Positions 51,470 to 60,448 of a stretch of 64,000 nucleotides of DNA are shown here, piece after piece. A program made the translations under genes and the position numbers. Location of the stretch: contig JBMNEM010000002.1 in assembly GCA_050948785.1 (NCBI GenBank), forward strand, positions 1-64,000, written 5' to 3'. The notes below the pieces were generated by a model, which made no database searches, was not told the DNA's origin, and saw nothing but the letters and a program-made list of their open reading frames with translations. The stretch comes from JAAZMI01 sp050948785. GTDB taxonomy: Bacteria > Bacillota > Dethiobacteria > DTU022 > UBA8154. The stretch's first letter is position 1. Each line of letters opens with the position of its first letter.

Positions 51470-52015
51470 TCAGCCCCCGTGCCCCGTCTCATCTTCCGGA
51501 TGCGATGCCGAAGAATCAGAATCCGGCGGGCTTTTTTCTTCCCGGGGCACCTTTTCTGCCTCGCTTTCTTTGGCGCCAATAGCTGTCACCCGCAGGCCAA
51601 AACGATCATTAATGACCACTACCTCCGCCAAGCCCAGATACTGTCCATTCAGCAGGATGGCCGCACTTTCCCCGGCCATTTTATCCAGCTTGATCACGGA
51701 ACCTACAGTCAGCCGGAGAAAATCGCGCACGGTTATCTCCGTGGCGCCCAATTCACCGCTGAGCTCAAGGGTAATGTTCTTGAAAAAATTAAGCCCGGGT
51801 TTATGGATGTCTGTAGCCGGGCGGCCCATTTTGAAAGGAGCAAACTCCACTCTTTCCACCAGAGGACTCTTTTTAACCGCCTGGTCCGCAGAAAAACCGT
51901 CATTCTGATGATTTTCAGGAGATTGCCCAAAATCGTTACCTTTATCTTGCCCGACCTTACCAGATATGCCCTTTAATAAAGCATCTACTTCGTCCTGGCT
52001 TAAATAACCGGCCAA
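51470..52015 (-). CDS. fliN: Flagellar motor switch protein FliN (second, upstream copy)
   Basis: A protein of 181 residues with a FliM-like N-terminal peptide YLSQDEVDALLKGI and one SpoA domain (about 75-145, ending with VVINDRFGLRVTAIG). The C-terminal 35 residues are polar and acidic. It is the second FliN in the operon. Start is TTG at 52015, with GAGGGGG before it. Its place, before fliO, suggests it is the original FliN/FliY position; the copy next to fliY would then be the extra one. Confidence 0.85.
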   Translation of the reverse strand: MAGYLSQDEVDALLKGISGKVGQDKGNDFGQSPENHQNDGFSADQAVKKSPLVERVEFAPFKMGRPATDIHKPGLNFFKNITLELSGELGATEITVRDFLRLTVGSVIKLDKMAGESAAILLNGQYLGLAEVVVINDRFGLRVTAIGAKESEAEKVPREEKSPPDSDSSASHPEDETGHGG

Positions 52016-52042
52016 AGTAAATCCCCCTCATTTTCCAATTCT

Positions 52043-52579
52043 CTACTGGACAAGCACATGCCAGAAATATAGCCCCCGCAGTTCACCACTGTGCAGCATA
52101 GCGTTAATGGCTTCCAGGAGCTCATCCCTTAACTTCTCCTTGCCCTCCGGGGTGCCCACCTCACCGGCGGTTCTCGACCAGAGGATTTTATTCACTACAT
52201 CGCGAATCTCCGGCATACGCTTTTCCAACTCCCCTTCCAGCTTCGGCTCGTCATACCCCAGGTAGAACTTTACACTTAAAAAACGGCGTCCTCCTTCGGG
52301 TAAGTTAACTACAATCTCCGGTACAGCATACATGAACGCGGGTTCTTTAATTTCTTCTTCCGAGGCTTGCTCCCCCAGCAGCCCGTTTAACAGGGGCGAA
52401 GCAAAGCCCAGCTTTACCGCCACAGCCAGCGCCCCTGCAGAAATTAAAACTATGGCCAGGATCACAACAAGAAAGATTAACAGTAAGTTTCTTTTCGGCG
52501 AAGGCCGGGGTGTCATTCCTTCTTCTTTGGCCCTCTCACCTTTATCCCAGGATTTATCCGGCTGCAATGGCTCTGCCAC
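52043..52579 (-). CDS. fliL: Flagellar basal body-associated protein FliL
   Basis: A 178-residue protein with one membrane helix (about 32-55) and a periplasm-side FliL domain, starting PEIVVNLPEGGRRFLSVKFYLGYDE. It stabilises the stators. The GTG at 52579 follows the motB stop by one base. The C-terminal family stretch is RELLEAINAMLHSGELRGLYFWHVLVQ in sense, ending at the stop. Confidence 0.9.
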   Translation of the reverse strand: MAEPLQPDKSWDKGERAKEEGMTPRPSPKRNLLLIFLVVILAIVLISAGALAVAVKLGFASPLLNGLLGEQASEEEIKEPAFMYAVPEIVVNLPEGGRRFLSVKFYLGYDEPKLEGELEKRMPEIRDVVNKILWSRTAGEVGTPEGKEKLRDELLEAINAMLHSGELRGLYFWHVLVQ

Positions 52580-52580
52580 C

Positions 52581-53375
52581 TCATTCTTCCAATTGTTTTA
52601 TCGAAATCACCAGCGTAACCCGGCGGTTACGTGCCCGGCCCTCCGGCGTATCATTGCTGGCGATAGGATGGTACTCACCGTAGCCGGTAACCAGGAAACG
52701 GTCCGGCTCTAAATCATACCTTTCCACCAGGCAGCGGGCTACACTGACAGACCGTGCTACAGAGAGCTCCCAGTTGCTGGGGTACAAAAAAGTTTTAATG
52801 GGGATGTTATCGGTATGCCCTTCCACGATAATCTGGTTGCGCAAACCGGCAATTAGCCTGGCCAGCAGATCCAGGGTAGGTAAAAATTCAGGTTTAATCT
52901 CCGCCCGCCCCGTATCAAAAAGGATCTTTTCCGGGAGTTCCATCACAATGCCCCGTTCCTCCATACGCAGCGCAATATCTTCCTCCAGCCCGGCCTCCTG
53001 TAAAAAAACCCTGACCTTCTCATAAGTTTCTTCCAGCTGCGCCATCATCTCCAGCAGTTCCTGCTCCCGTACACCTAAGGCCTGTTCTGTTTCCTGCCCC
53101 ATAAAATCAGCCACATCCAGTCTCTGGCCTTCCTCCGCTCCAATCTCCTCCATGGTGCCGGACAGGATGCCGGTACGACCCAAAAAAGAATGCTGGATCG
53201 CGGACATCACCTCCTGGAAGCGCTGCAGATCGATCGCCGAAAATGAATATAAAAGAACGAAAAAAGTAAGGAGCAAAGTAACCATATCCGAATATGTAGT
53301 CATCCAGGCGGGTGCCCCAAAATCATCGCCGTTTTTTTTAAGATCCCTTTTATACCTCGCCTTATTACCTGCCAA
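52581..53375 (-). CDS. motB: Flagellar stator protein MotB
   Basis: A protein of 264 residues. APAWMTTYSDMVTLLLTFFVLLYSFS is the single membrane helix, with D30 the ion-binding Asp. The OmpA-like peptidoglycan-binding domain (about 140-255) contains IIVEGHTDNIPI and GRARNRRVTLVI. It anchors the stator. The start is TTG at 53375. It lies 15 bases after motA. Confidence 0.95.
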   Translation of the reverse strand: MAGNKARYKRDLKKNGDDFGAPAWMTTYSDMVTLLLTFFVLLYSFSAIDLQRFQEVMSAIQHSFLGRTGILSGTMEEIGAEEGQRLDVADFMGQETEQALGVREQELLEMMAQLEETYEKVRVFLQEAGLEEDIALRMEERGIVMELPEKILFDTGRAEIKPEFLPTLDLLARLIAGLRNQIIVEGHTDNIPIKTFLYPSNWELSVARSVSVARCLVERYDLEPDRFLVTGYGEYHPIASNDTPEGRARNRRVTLVISIKQLEE

Positions 53376-53390
53376 TTTGTCTCCCTTTCC

Positions 53391-54221
53391 TTAAACCACA
53401 ACCTCTTCCGCAAAACCCTTCTCTTCCTCTTCGGAGGGGGATTTTTGTTCCTCTGCAATCAGAACCTGTTCCTGCGGGGGAAGGTAGGCTTTAAGTTTTT
53501 CCTGGAGAATGCGGGGATTGACCCCCGCCTGCAGGGCCAGTACGGCATCGATAATCGCTTCCTTGCGGGAAACCTCCGCTTCGGTGCGGATAGCCAGCTT
53601 CCCGGCAATAGGATTAAAAACCAAATTCGCGGCCAGCACACCGTAAAAAGTCGTGAGGAGTGCAACAGCCATGCCCGGCCCGATAGCTTCCGGATTATCC
53701 AATGCGGAGAGCATCTGCACCAGGCCGATCAGAGTGCCGATCATGCCAAAAGACGGTGCCAGGGAACCCCAGGTACGGTAGAGATTCTGCCCCATTTGGT
53801 GGCGTTCGATGAGAGCCTGCAGCTCGGTCTCCATAATGTCTTGGATCGACTCCGGCTCAAAACCATCGATAACCATCTGCAGGCCATCACGCAGGAAAGA
53901 TTCCTCGATTTCCTGGAGATCATCCTCCAAAGACAGCAACCCCTCGCGGCGTGCTTTTTTGGCCAGCCCGACAAAAAGCTGTGCCAGGGAAGCAATCTCC
54001 TCTTTTTTAGTGAAAAAAGCCTGTATGGTAATCTTCCCAACCTCGCGGATTTGCTCCAGCTGATAATTAACCAGCAAAGCTCCCAAAGAGCCCCCCATGG
54101 TAATCATTAAACCGGGAATATTGATAAAGGCACCCAGCTCGCCATCCAGGAGAATAGCCCACAGAATCAGGCCCAAGCCGAAAAGTAACCCCAAAACAGT
54201 TAAATAATCAAATCTTTTCAC
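53391..54221 (-). CDS. motA: Flagellar stator protein MotA
   Basis: A protein of 276 residues with four membrane helices. Conserved parts are the AFINIPGLMITMGGSLGALLVNY helix 2, the cytoplasmic loop with helices between about 60-150, and ASFGMIGTLIGLVQMLSALDNPEAIGPGMAVALLTTFYG. The frame starts at 54287, but the GTG at 54221 has AGGGGTGGG seven bases upstream. It is in the fla operon, between flgE and motB. Confidence 0.94.
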   Translation of the reverse strand: MKRFDYLTVLGLLFGLGLILWAILLDGELGAFINIPGLMITMGGSLGALLVNYQLEQIREVGKITIQAFFTKKEEIASLAQLFVGLAKKARREGLLSLEDDLQEIEESFLRDGLQMVIDGFEPESIQDIMETELQALIERHQMGQNLYRTWGSLAPSFGMIGTLIGLVQMLSALDNPEAIGPGMAVALLTTFYGVLAANLVFNPIAGKLAIRTEAEVSRKEAIIDAVLALQAGVNPRILQEKLKAYLPPQEQVLIAEEQKSPSEEEEKGFAEEVVV

Positions 54222-54362
54222 TGAAAAAGCCCACCCCTGCCTGTTTTTTCGACAATTAAGTCCGAAATTCCTGCCCCTTTCTACCAAAAAACCTAAAATT
54301 TGCCGTAAGGAAAGAAAGGCGGAGCGCAGGTTTTTGCCCGCTGCCCCGCCAGCCTAAAACCA

Positions 54363-55589
54363 TTAACGTTTAATGTTGATCAGCTCCAGGAGCACTTCAT
54401 CCGAGGTAGTGATCACCCGCGTGTTCGCCTGAAAACCCCGGCTCGTGGTAATCATCTCCGTAAATTCCAAAGAGAGATCGACATTGGACATCTCCAGGGA
54501 CCGGGAACGGATCAGGCCCCGTTCTTCCGTACCAGGGAAGCCGAGTCGCGGCTCACCGGAGTTGGAGGAAAGCTCGTAAAGGTTTGCACCTTTTTTCAAC
54601 AGCCCCTCGGGGTTGGCAAAAGAAGCCAGGGCCAGTCGCCCCAGCGGCCGCACCATCCCGTTGGAGTAAGTTCCGTAAATCACTCCCACAGAATCAATGT
54701 TGAAAGTAGCCAGCTCCCCCGGAGAAAAGCCATCCTGCCCCCGGAGTGAAACGCTGCTGGGGAATGCCAGCTGGGTAAAGAAGGTAAAATCCGGGTTTAT
54801 TTCAAGACCTTCAGCTCCCGTTCCGGGGTCGAAGGAAAAAGAATTTATGGTTGTATTATCCTCATCATAGCGTCCTCCCTCCGTAAACTGGATGGTGCCG
54901 GAATCATTATTCAGACCTGTGATGCTACTATCACTATCGGTGGGACTGATTGTGTATGCCCATTGATTATCTGCTGTCTTTTCAAAAGTAAAAGTCAAGG
55001 CATGCCTGTTCCCCAGGGAATCATAAACATAAGTATCATACGCAGACTCCTCACCGTCAGACGCAGCATTTAAATTCCCGGAGAAATGAATCTCTTCCGT
55101 CGCACAGGCAATCATCTCTTCGCCTAAGGGAATGTGGATCGCACCCAAAGGCCCGGAGGATTCCGGTTCTTCCCCTATCCAACCCAAAAGCTGATAACCT
55201 CCGGCATTGACCAGAATGCCCGAGGAATCCCGCGTAAATGTACCGTCACGGGTGTAGTACTGCTGGAAACCGTCACTCACCACAAAAAACCCGTTACCTT
55301 CAATGGCCAGGTCTGTCTCCCGCCCCGTGCTGGTAATCGCCCCCGGGGTGTGCAGCGTATTGATGGAGGAAACTTCCATCCCCAGGCCGATCTGCATGGG
55401 ATTTAAGCCTCCCCGGCCATCCTGCGGTGCCGTGGCCCCCCGCAGAGTCTGGCTGAAAATATCCTGGAAGCGGACTTGGCCGCTTTTATAAGCAACCGTA
55501 TTCACATTGGCAATATTGTTACCGATCGCATCCAACTTGGTCTGGTGGTTACGCAGACCGGAAACTGCCGTAGATAATGAACGCAACAT
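54363..55589 (-). CDS. flgE: Flagellar hook protein FlgE
   Basis: A protein of 408 residues. The N-terminus STAVSGLRNHQTKLDAIGNNIANVNTVAYKSG and the C-terminus SNVDLSLEFTEMITTSRGFQANTRVITTSDEVLLELINIKR are the paired D0 helices of hook proteins. The variable middle (about 145-300) has DSLGNRHALTFTFEKT, typical of FlgE. It forms the hook. ATG at 55589 has only a weak ribosome site. A gap of 234 bases separates it from the TIGR02530 gene. Confidence 0.93.
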   Translation of the reverse strand: MLRSLSTAVSGLRNHQTKLDAIGNNIANVNTVAYKSGQVRFQDIFSQTLRGATAPQDGRGGLNPMQIGLGMEVSSINTLHTPGAITSTGRETDLAIEGNGFFVVSDGFQQYYTRDGTFTRDSSGILVNAGGYQLLGWIGEEPESSGPLGAIHIPLGEEMIACATEEIHFSGNLNAASDGEESAYDTYVYDSLGNRHALTFTFEKTADNQWAYTISPTDSDSSITGLNNDSGTIQFTEGGRYDEDNTTINSFSFDPGTGAEGLEINPDFTFFTQLAFPSSVSLRGQDGFSPGELATFNIDSVGVIYGTYSNGMVRPLGRLALASFANPEGLLKKGANLYELSSNSGEPRLGFPGTEERGLIRSRSLEMSNVDLSLEFTEMITTSRGFQANTRVITTSDEVLLELINIKR

Positions 55590-55823
55590 TTGGCTTGACC
55601 TGGTTCTCCGGATGGTCCTGTTTGGCCTGATCTGGCATCCTGTTGTCTACAGGATGGGCACCTTGCAGGATACACAAGTGCCGGCGTGCCGGCCGATCCT
55701 GGAAGTACCGGAACGCAGGTCTTACGCCCCCTTTCCTGATTTAATGTAAGTACTTTTCTGCTTTTCGCGGGGGCTGCTTCCATCGTTCCACAGCCCGGGG
55801 CCTCCTCAGAAAAAGGTCCGGCC
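55590..55823. other. Unusual non-coding gap in the fla operon, upstream of flgE
   Basis: These 234 bases interrupt an otherwise compact operon. I see a perfect hairpin, CATCCTGT and ACAGGATG (55636-55656), and a tandem GTGCCGGC pair near 55679-55694. No gene is supported. Confidence 0.55.
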
Positions 55824-56204
55824 CTACCCCACGATGACAGCGCTGTCAATATTGGTAAAAATATGCTCCTTCCTGCTCTCCCCGTCCAGGGCCGTGATAA
55901 TCGTCCGGCTCTGCACCCCGGCAACAAAAGCAAGATCTTTGTAGAGCAACAAAGAGGAACGGCTTCCTTTGGCGGCTACCTTCTCCACAGCCTGGGCAAG
56001 CTTGTTTATTTCCGCAGCATCCAGGTTGATCCGCCGCGCCTGCAAACGTTGACGGGCATGCGCGGAAAAAGTTAAGCCCCGGCCCCTGGTTTTTTCCAGA
56101 ACACGGGCGAAGCTTTCCTCTTTTCCCCTTGTTCTCCCGGCTGTTTTTGGCCTGCCGGTTTCTTGCCGGGGAGGGACATAAGGAACATCAAGACGATTTA
56201 CCAC
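55824..56204 (-). CDS. TIGR02530-family flagellar operon protein
   Basis: A 126-residue protein of the flagellar operon family TIGR02530, found between flgD and flgE in Firmicutes. LTFSAHARQRLQARRINLDAAEINKLAQAVEKVAAKGSRSSLLLYKDLAFVAGVQSRTIITAL is the conserved core. Its role is not known. GTG at 56204 is the start, with AAAGGTGG some bases before. It lies 38 bases after flgD. Confidence 0.88.
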   Translation of the reverse strand: MVNRLDVPYVPPRQETGRPKTAGRTRGKEESFARVLEKTRGRGLTFSAHARQRLQARRINLDAAEINKLAQAVEKVAAKGSRSSLLLYKDLAFVAGVQSRTIITALDGESRKEHIFTNIDSAVIVG

Positions 56205-56242
56205 CGCACCCCACCACCTTTCGGCTCTATGATTAGGCTTTT

Positions 56243-56698
56243 TCAGCCGCTTTCTTCCCCGGCAGCAGGCGAGCTTTCTACCTGCAGCACTGCCTGCCAG
56301 GGGTACTCCTTGCCCTGCACCTTCAAAAGAGGGTTTCCTGCCTGCAAACGCACCGCGGTTACCTCTCCCCGCAAAATCTGGCCGTTTTCATCCCGGATCT
56401 CTACAGTCTTGTTTAAGAGCGTCAAGGCTTGCAGCGGAGCCTGCGCAGCAGTAAAATCTTCCAGGGATTTTTGCATTTGGATGACCCTCTCCAACAAGGT
56501 AAACTGGGCTATCTGGCCCATAAAATCCCCCATATCCTGTCCGCCGCTAAAAGGATCCTGGTAACGCAGCTGGGTCACCAGCAGCTTTAAAAAAGTATCC
56601 GCACCCAAATCCATCGTTTTGTCGGGAAGAGTGCTCTTTTCCTTGCCGTAAGCCCCCGTGGAACCCGCCGCGCCCGTCGAACCGATTTCCACCATCAT
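56243..56698 (-). CDS. flgD: Flagellar hook-capping protein FlgD
   Basis: A 151-residue FlgD, of the short Firmicutes type. The N-terminus has DLGADTFLKLLVTQLRYQDPFSGGQDMGDFMGQIAQFTLLERV, the family signature. It lacks the extra beta domains of long forms. It caps the growing hook. ATG at 56698 (then a second ATG) follows AAGGGGGGA. Confidence 0.93.
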   Translation of the reverse strand: MMVEIGSTGAAGSTGAYGKEKSTLPDKTMDLGADTFLKLLVTQLRYQDPFSGGQDMGDFMGQIAQFTLLERVIQMQKSLEDFTAAQAPLQALTLLNKTVEIRDENGQILRGEVTAVRLQAGNPLLKVQGKEYPWQAVLQVESSPAAGEESG

Positions 56699-56722
56699 TG
56701 TCCCCCCTTGTCTTACCTTCCT

Positions 56723-58249
56723 CTAGACCAGACAATCCACTCTCCCGCCTTCCCCCCGCAACCCGGAAGAAAGATCCCTATTTTCCCCGGCAACAACATT
56801 TTCCCTAGCCCCTTGGGCTTTAAAAGCACCGGGGGAATCCTGGTTACCATCATCCCCGGCCAGGGTAAAACCGCTTTTCCCCTCATCCTGGATTAAAACA
56901 TCCAGGTGCTCAACATTCAAGTTCGCCTCCTGGAAACGCTGGCGCAAGGTTTCCAGCTGGCCTTCCAGGAGCTCCTTTACAGCCAGGTGCGGGGTAATAA
57001 TCTCCGCAGAAAGCACCCCTTGCAGCCGGCGGATACGGATCAGAACCTCTCCTAAAAATTCCGGCTGCAACCGCAGGCGCAGCTCCTGTGCGCCGGACAT
57101 GGCCAGATGGCCGGCCTGTTCTACAATCTGGAAGATAATCTCCCCGGAAAAGTCCGCTGGAACAGATATCTCCGCGGCTGGACGAAAGTTGCCTGGGGTA
57201 TTAAGGTTTTCTACTGTCCTTCCAAAATTTTGGATGGAAGCAAAAACCTGATCTTCCACCTCCCCGGTAGAAAAAGCCTCCGCATGCACCTCACCAACCG
57301 GCTCCTGCTCCCCCACACCCGGGTTCTGGCCGGTCACAGCCCCTCCTGCCGCTCCTTTTTCCCCGGCCGGTTCATTCCCCGGAGAGCTCCCCAACCGGGC
57401 AAGGAAAGAAGAAATTTCGGATTCCCCGGTTTCTTCTGCCACGGCTAAAACAAATTCTTCAGCCCCGGCCTGGTTTTCCTGCCTTGGCGGTAAAATTTCC
57501 GCCGCGGATTCCTCTTGCAGTTTTTCCCCTGACATTAAAGAAAAGAACTCTGCATCATGCTGCAGCTGCAGGGAATCCGGCCCGTTTGCAGGCAAGTCTC
57601 CTTCCGGTATAAGAAACAGTTCTGTCGGGCTTTTATACTCCGGCACGGTATCCTGCTGCGCTTCCGTAAAAAATAAGCGCTCTGCACTGTTTTCCAACCC
57701 TTGTCCCAGGGAGGAAAGCCCTTTTACAGCCGCCCCTGCTGCATCAATTTCAAGTTGAAGGAGCGCCTCTTCCTGCCAGGGCCCCGCCGGCTCCTTCCCT
57801 TCCAGCAGCGCCTGCAAAATCCCCTCCTCACCGGAAAGCTGGCCTCCTTGCAGCGGGTCAGATTCCGTGGAAAGAAGCTCCGGGCAAAGTTGCCGTTCCC
57901 CGCCCTGTTCATCACCATGCTCATCAGGCGTCATTTCCAGCAGCATTTTTTTGCTCTGTGGGGATAGAAAGCCTGGTTCCTCACAGCCCGTTTGGGCGTA
58001 CCTTTCCCCACCACTCTTTTCGGGGGAAGGCCCTTGTCTGAGAGGCACCCCACCTTGCTCCCGGTAAACATCGTAAAAACATTCTTCCTGTCTGACCGGA
58101 GGAATTACAGCCGGGGGAGAAAAATAAGACAAACAAGCCTTTTCCAGGCAAAGAGCAAAATCGCCCCTGCTTTTGTCACGGCCAGGGGTTCCTGCCGGCA
58201 GGCCTCCCCGGCGGGGAGCTGCGGCAGAGAAAAAAGATTCCATTTGCAC
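56723..58249 (-). CDS. fliK: Flagellar hook-length control protein FliK
   Basis: A protein of 508 residues. The first 380 residues are low in order, rich in Glu, Gln, Gly and Pro. The C-terminal 110 residues carry the conserved FliK domain: AQELRLRLQPEFLGEVLIRIRRLQGVLSAEII and LRQRFQEANLNVEHLDVLI. It measures hook length and switches FlhB. GTG at 58249 is preceded by GGAGGTGAT. ATG at 58243 is a possible alternative. Confidence 0.9.
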   Translation of the reverse strand: MQMESFFSAAAPRRGGLPAGTPGRDKSRGDFALCLEKACLSYFSPPAVIPPVRQEECFYDVYREQGGVPLRQGPSPEKSGGERYAQTGCEEPGFLSPQSKKMLLEMTPDEHGDEQGGERQLCPELLSTESDPLQGGQLSGEEGILQALLEGKEPAGPWQEEALLQLEIDAAGAAVKGLSSLGQGLENSAERLFFTEAQQDTVPEYKSPTELFLIPEGDLPANGPDSLQLQHDAEFFSLMSGEKLQEESAAEILPPRQENQAGAEEFVLAVAEETGESEISSFLARLGSSPGNEPAGEKGAAGGAVTGQNPGVGEQEPVGEVHAEAFSTGEVEDQVFASIQNFGRTVENLNTPGNFRPAAEISVPADFSGEIIFQIVEQAGHLAMSGAQELRLRLQPEFLGEVLIRIRRLQGVLSAEIITPHLAVKELLEGQLETLRQRFQEANLNVEHLDVLIQDEGKSGFTLAGDDGNQDSPGAFKAQGARENVVAGENRDLSSGLRGEGGRVDCLV

Positions 58250-58298
58250 TCCCTATCACCTCCTTTCCCAGTTGGTGGCAGAGCACCATCCCTGCACC

Positions 58299-58742
58299 TT
58301 ACTCGCTTTTCCGGAGATACTGCCGCAGAGAAAGCTCATCATGGAAGCGCTGTTCCTTTAGTTTTTCTTCCTGCTGATAACAGGTAAGACTCTTTTCCTT
58401 CAGCCTTTCCAGCACCTGACAGCTTTTCCAGAAATCCACCACGACCTGCCGCTGCTCTTCCACCTTGCCGAGACTTTCCTGATACTCCTGCTGCTTGCGA
58501 TCAGCACAGTCCTGAAGGCGGGAACGATAGCTTTCAATGTTTCTCAGGAGATGAACATCAACGGCTTTTGTCTGCCGCCTCCGGTAAAATTTTAGCAGCT
58601 TTTGCTCCTTCTGCCACAGGTTGTTCAGCTCCTCCCGGAGCAGATCAAGTTCCCGCTGCCGGTGGGACAGCTCCTCCCTGGCCAACTTTTTTTGATCCTT
58701 GCGGTATTTCAGAACTTTTTGTAACCTGAATTCAAAAGCCAT
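58299..58742 (-). CDS. fliJ: Flagellar export chaperone FliJ
   Basis: A 147-residue all-helical coiled-coil protein. MAFEFRLQKVLKYRKDQKKLAREEL is the typical FliJ start. It binds FliI and FlhA. The frame goes up to 58799, but the ATG at 58742 follows GAGGGG directly. A gap of 238 bases separates it from fliI, unusual for this gene pair. Confidence 0.88.
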   Translation of the reverse strand: MAFEFRLQKVLKYRKDQKKLAREELSHRQRELDLLREELNNLWQKEQKLLKFYRRRQTKAVDVHLLRNIESYRSRLQDCADRKQQEYQESLGKVEEQRQVVVDFWKSCQVLERLKEKSLTCYQQEEKLKEQRFHDELSLRQYLRKSE

Positions 58743-58980
58743 TTTTCCCCTCACACCATTTTCTAAAACCACTAGATCTGTAGAGCATCTGTAGAACAAT
58801 TCCTAAGATCCGTAGACAACTGTGCCCATCTATATTTTCGCCCTGAAATGTGTTTTGTTAAGAAGAAAAAAGCAACTTTAGGAAATATTTTGGCGCATAA
58901 AGGTGGATCCCCTCGAGGAAAGACAAAACGAACCGCCCTTGCGAAAACAAAGGTTTTCTTAATTGCAAGAAGACAGCAGA
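58743..58980. other. Non-coding gap between fliI and fliJ with short repeats
   Basis: 238 bases without a supported gene. Three copies of (G or C)AT(C)(T or C)GTAGA-type words occur: GATCTGTAGA at 58775, CATCTGTAGA at 58786 and GATCCGTAGA at 58807. The stretch has no clear promoter or terminator. Confidence 0.5.
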
Positions 58981-60309
58981 TCATTCCGCGGGAACAAAAA
59001 GGGCTTGCAGCGCTTCCTTGCTCTGCTGCCAGGAAACAGATTCAACCCGATCCTGGCAAAGAAATGTACGGATCTTCTCCCGGTAAGCAATCGCGCGGTC
59101 CACCCGGGAGTTGGAACCTCGGACATAGGCTCCAATATTGATCAGATCTTCTGCTTCCCGGTAAGCAGAGAGCAGTTCCTTTACTTCGGCCGCCTGCTTT
59201 TTATGCCCGTCGTCGATAAGTTGGGGCATGAGCCGGCTGACGCTGCCTAAAACGTCTATCGAAGGAAAATGGTTCCGGGCAGCCAGCTCCCTGCTGAGCA
59301 CAATATGGCCATCCAATATACCCCGCACAGCATCAGAAACAGGTTCATTAAAATCGTCGCCATCCACCAGGACAGTATAAAACCCGGTAATGGAGCCACG
59401 GTGCGAAGTCCCGGAGCGCTCCAAAAGCCGTGGCAAAGTAGCAAAAACAGAAGGGGTATAACCTTTCGTGGTCGGGGGCTCGCCGATGGCCAACCCGATT
59501 TCCCGCAGGGCCATGGCAAAACGGGTCAGCGAATCCATCATCAGAATAACCTTCAGGCCCTGTTCCCGGAAATACTCCGCCACAGCCGTCGCCACCAGGG
59601 CAGCCTTCACCCGCTCCATCGCCGGGCGCTCAGAGGTGGAAACTATGACTACAGAACGCTTCAACCCCTCGGCGCCCAAATCATGATGAAGAAACTCCCC
59701 CACTTCCCGCCCCCGTTCACCAACCAGGGCAATCACACTTACATCAGCCGCGCTATAACGGGCAATCATACCCAAAAGCGTGCTCTTCCCTACACCGCTC
59801 CCCGAAAAAATACCGATACGCTGGCCCTGGCCACAGGTTAAAAGGGTGTCAATAGCCCGGACACCTGTCACCATTACTTCTGTAATCGGTTTTCTTTGGA
59901 GGGGATGAGGAGGCTCATTCTCGACAGGCATGGCCTGCAACTCTCCCTGGCTCTCCACCCCCTGCAGAGGCCTGCCCAGCCCATTAAGCACCTTGCCTAA
60001 AATACCGGAGCCCACCTCCACAAAAAAAGAGCTCCCCGTAGCTTCTACGGAACAACCGGGTCCGATCCCCTGCAGGTCGCCCAAGGGCATTAAAAGGGAC
60101 CGGCCCTGGCGAAAACCAACTGCCTCCGCCAGTACAGGTTCCTCCCCTTTTGCCGTCGTCTCCACCAGACAGACCTCCCCGATATAGGGGCGGATGCCGC
60201 TGACCTCCATGACCAGCCCAATCACCTGCGTAACCCGCCCCTTGAGCGTAAACGCCGGATAGTCCCTGATTTCCTGCAAATATTTTTGATACTCCACCGG
60301 CCTAATCAT
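58981..60309 (-). CDS. fliI: Flagellum-specific ATPase FliI
   Basis: A protein of 442 residues related to the F1 beta subunit. Walker A is GIFSGSGVGKSTLLG, VIALVGERGREVGEF contains the catalytic Glu region, and the Walker B is LKVILMMDSLTRFAMALREIGLAIGEPP. It energises release of export substrates. ATG at 60309 is 139 bases after fliH, a wider gap than usual. Confidence 0.95.
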   Translation of the reverse strand: MIRPVEYQKYLQEIRDYPAFTLKGRVTQVIGLVMEVSGIRPYIGEVCLVETTAKGEEPVLAEAVGFRQGRSLLMPLGDLQGIGPGCSVEATGSSFFVEVGSGILGKVLNGLGRPLQGVESQGELQAMPVENEPPHPLQRKPITEVMVTGVRAIDTLLTCGQGQRIGIFSGSGVGKSTLLGMIARYSAADVSVIALVGERGREVGEFLHHDLGAEGLKRSVVIVSTSERPAMERVKAALVATAVAEYFREQGLKVILMMDSLTRFAMALREIGLAIGEPPTTKGYTPSVFATLPRLLERSGTSHRGSITGFYTVLVDGDDFNEPVSDAVRGILDGHIVLSRELAARNHFPSIDVLGSVSRLMPQLIDDGHKKQAAEVKELLSAYREAEDLINIGAYVRGSNSRVDRAIAYREKIRTFLCQDRVESVSWQQSKEALQALFVPAE

Positions 60310-60448
60310 CAGTTGTTCACCAGCTCAACACTATTATTTCTCCTTCTTTTCCCACAAAACAAGCCCGCGTGGTTTATCAGGCCAAACCTCCCATGGCCCG
60401 CAATATCTCCATAAATAAGTGCCAGGGCTCCATCTCCTCTAGGCAAAC

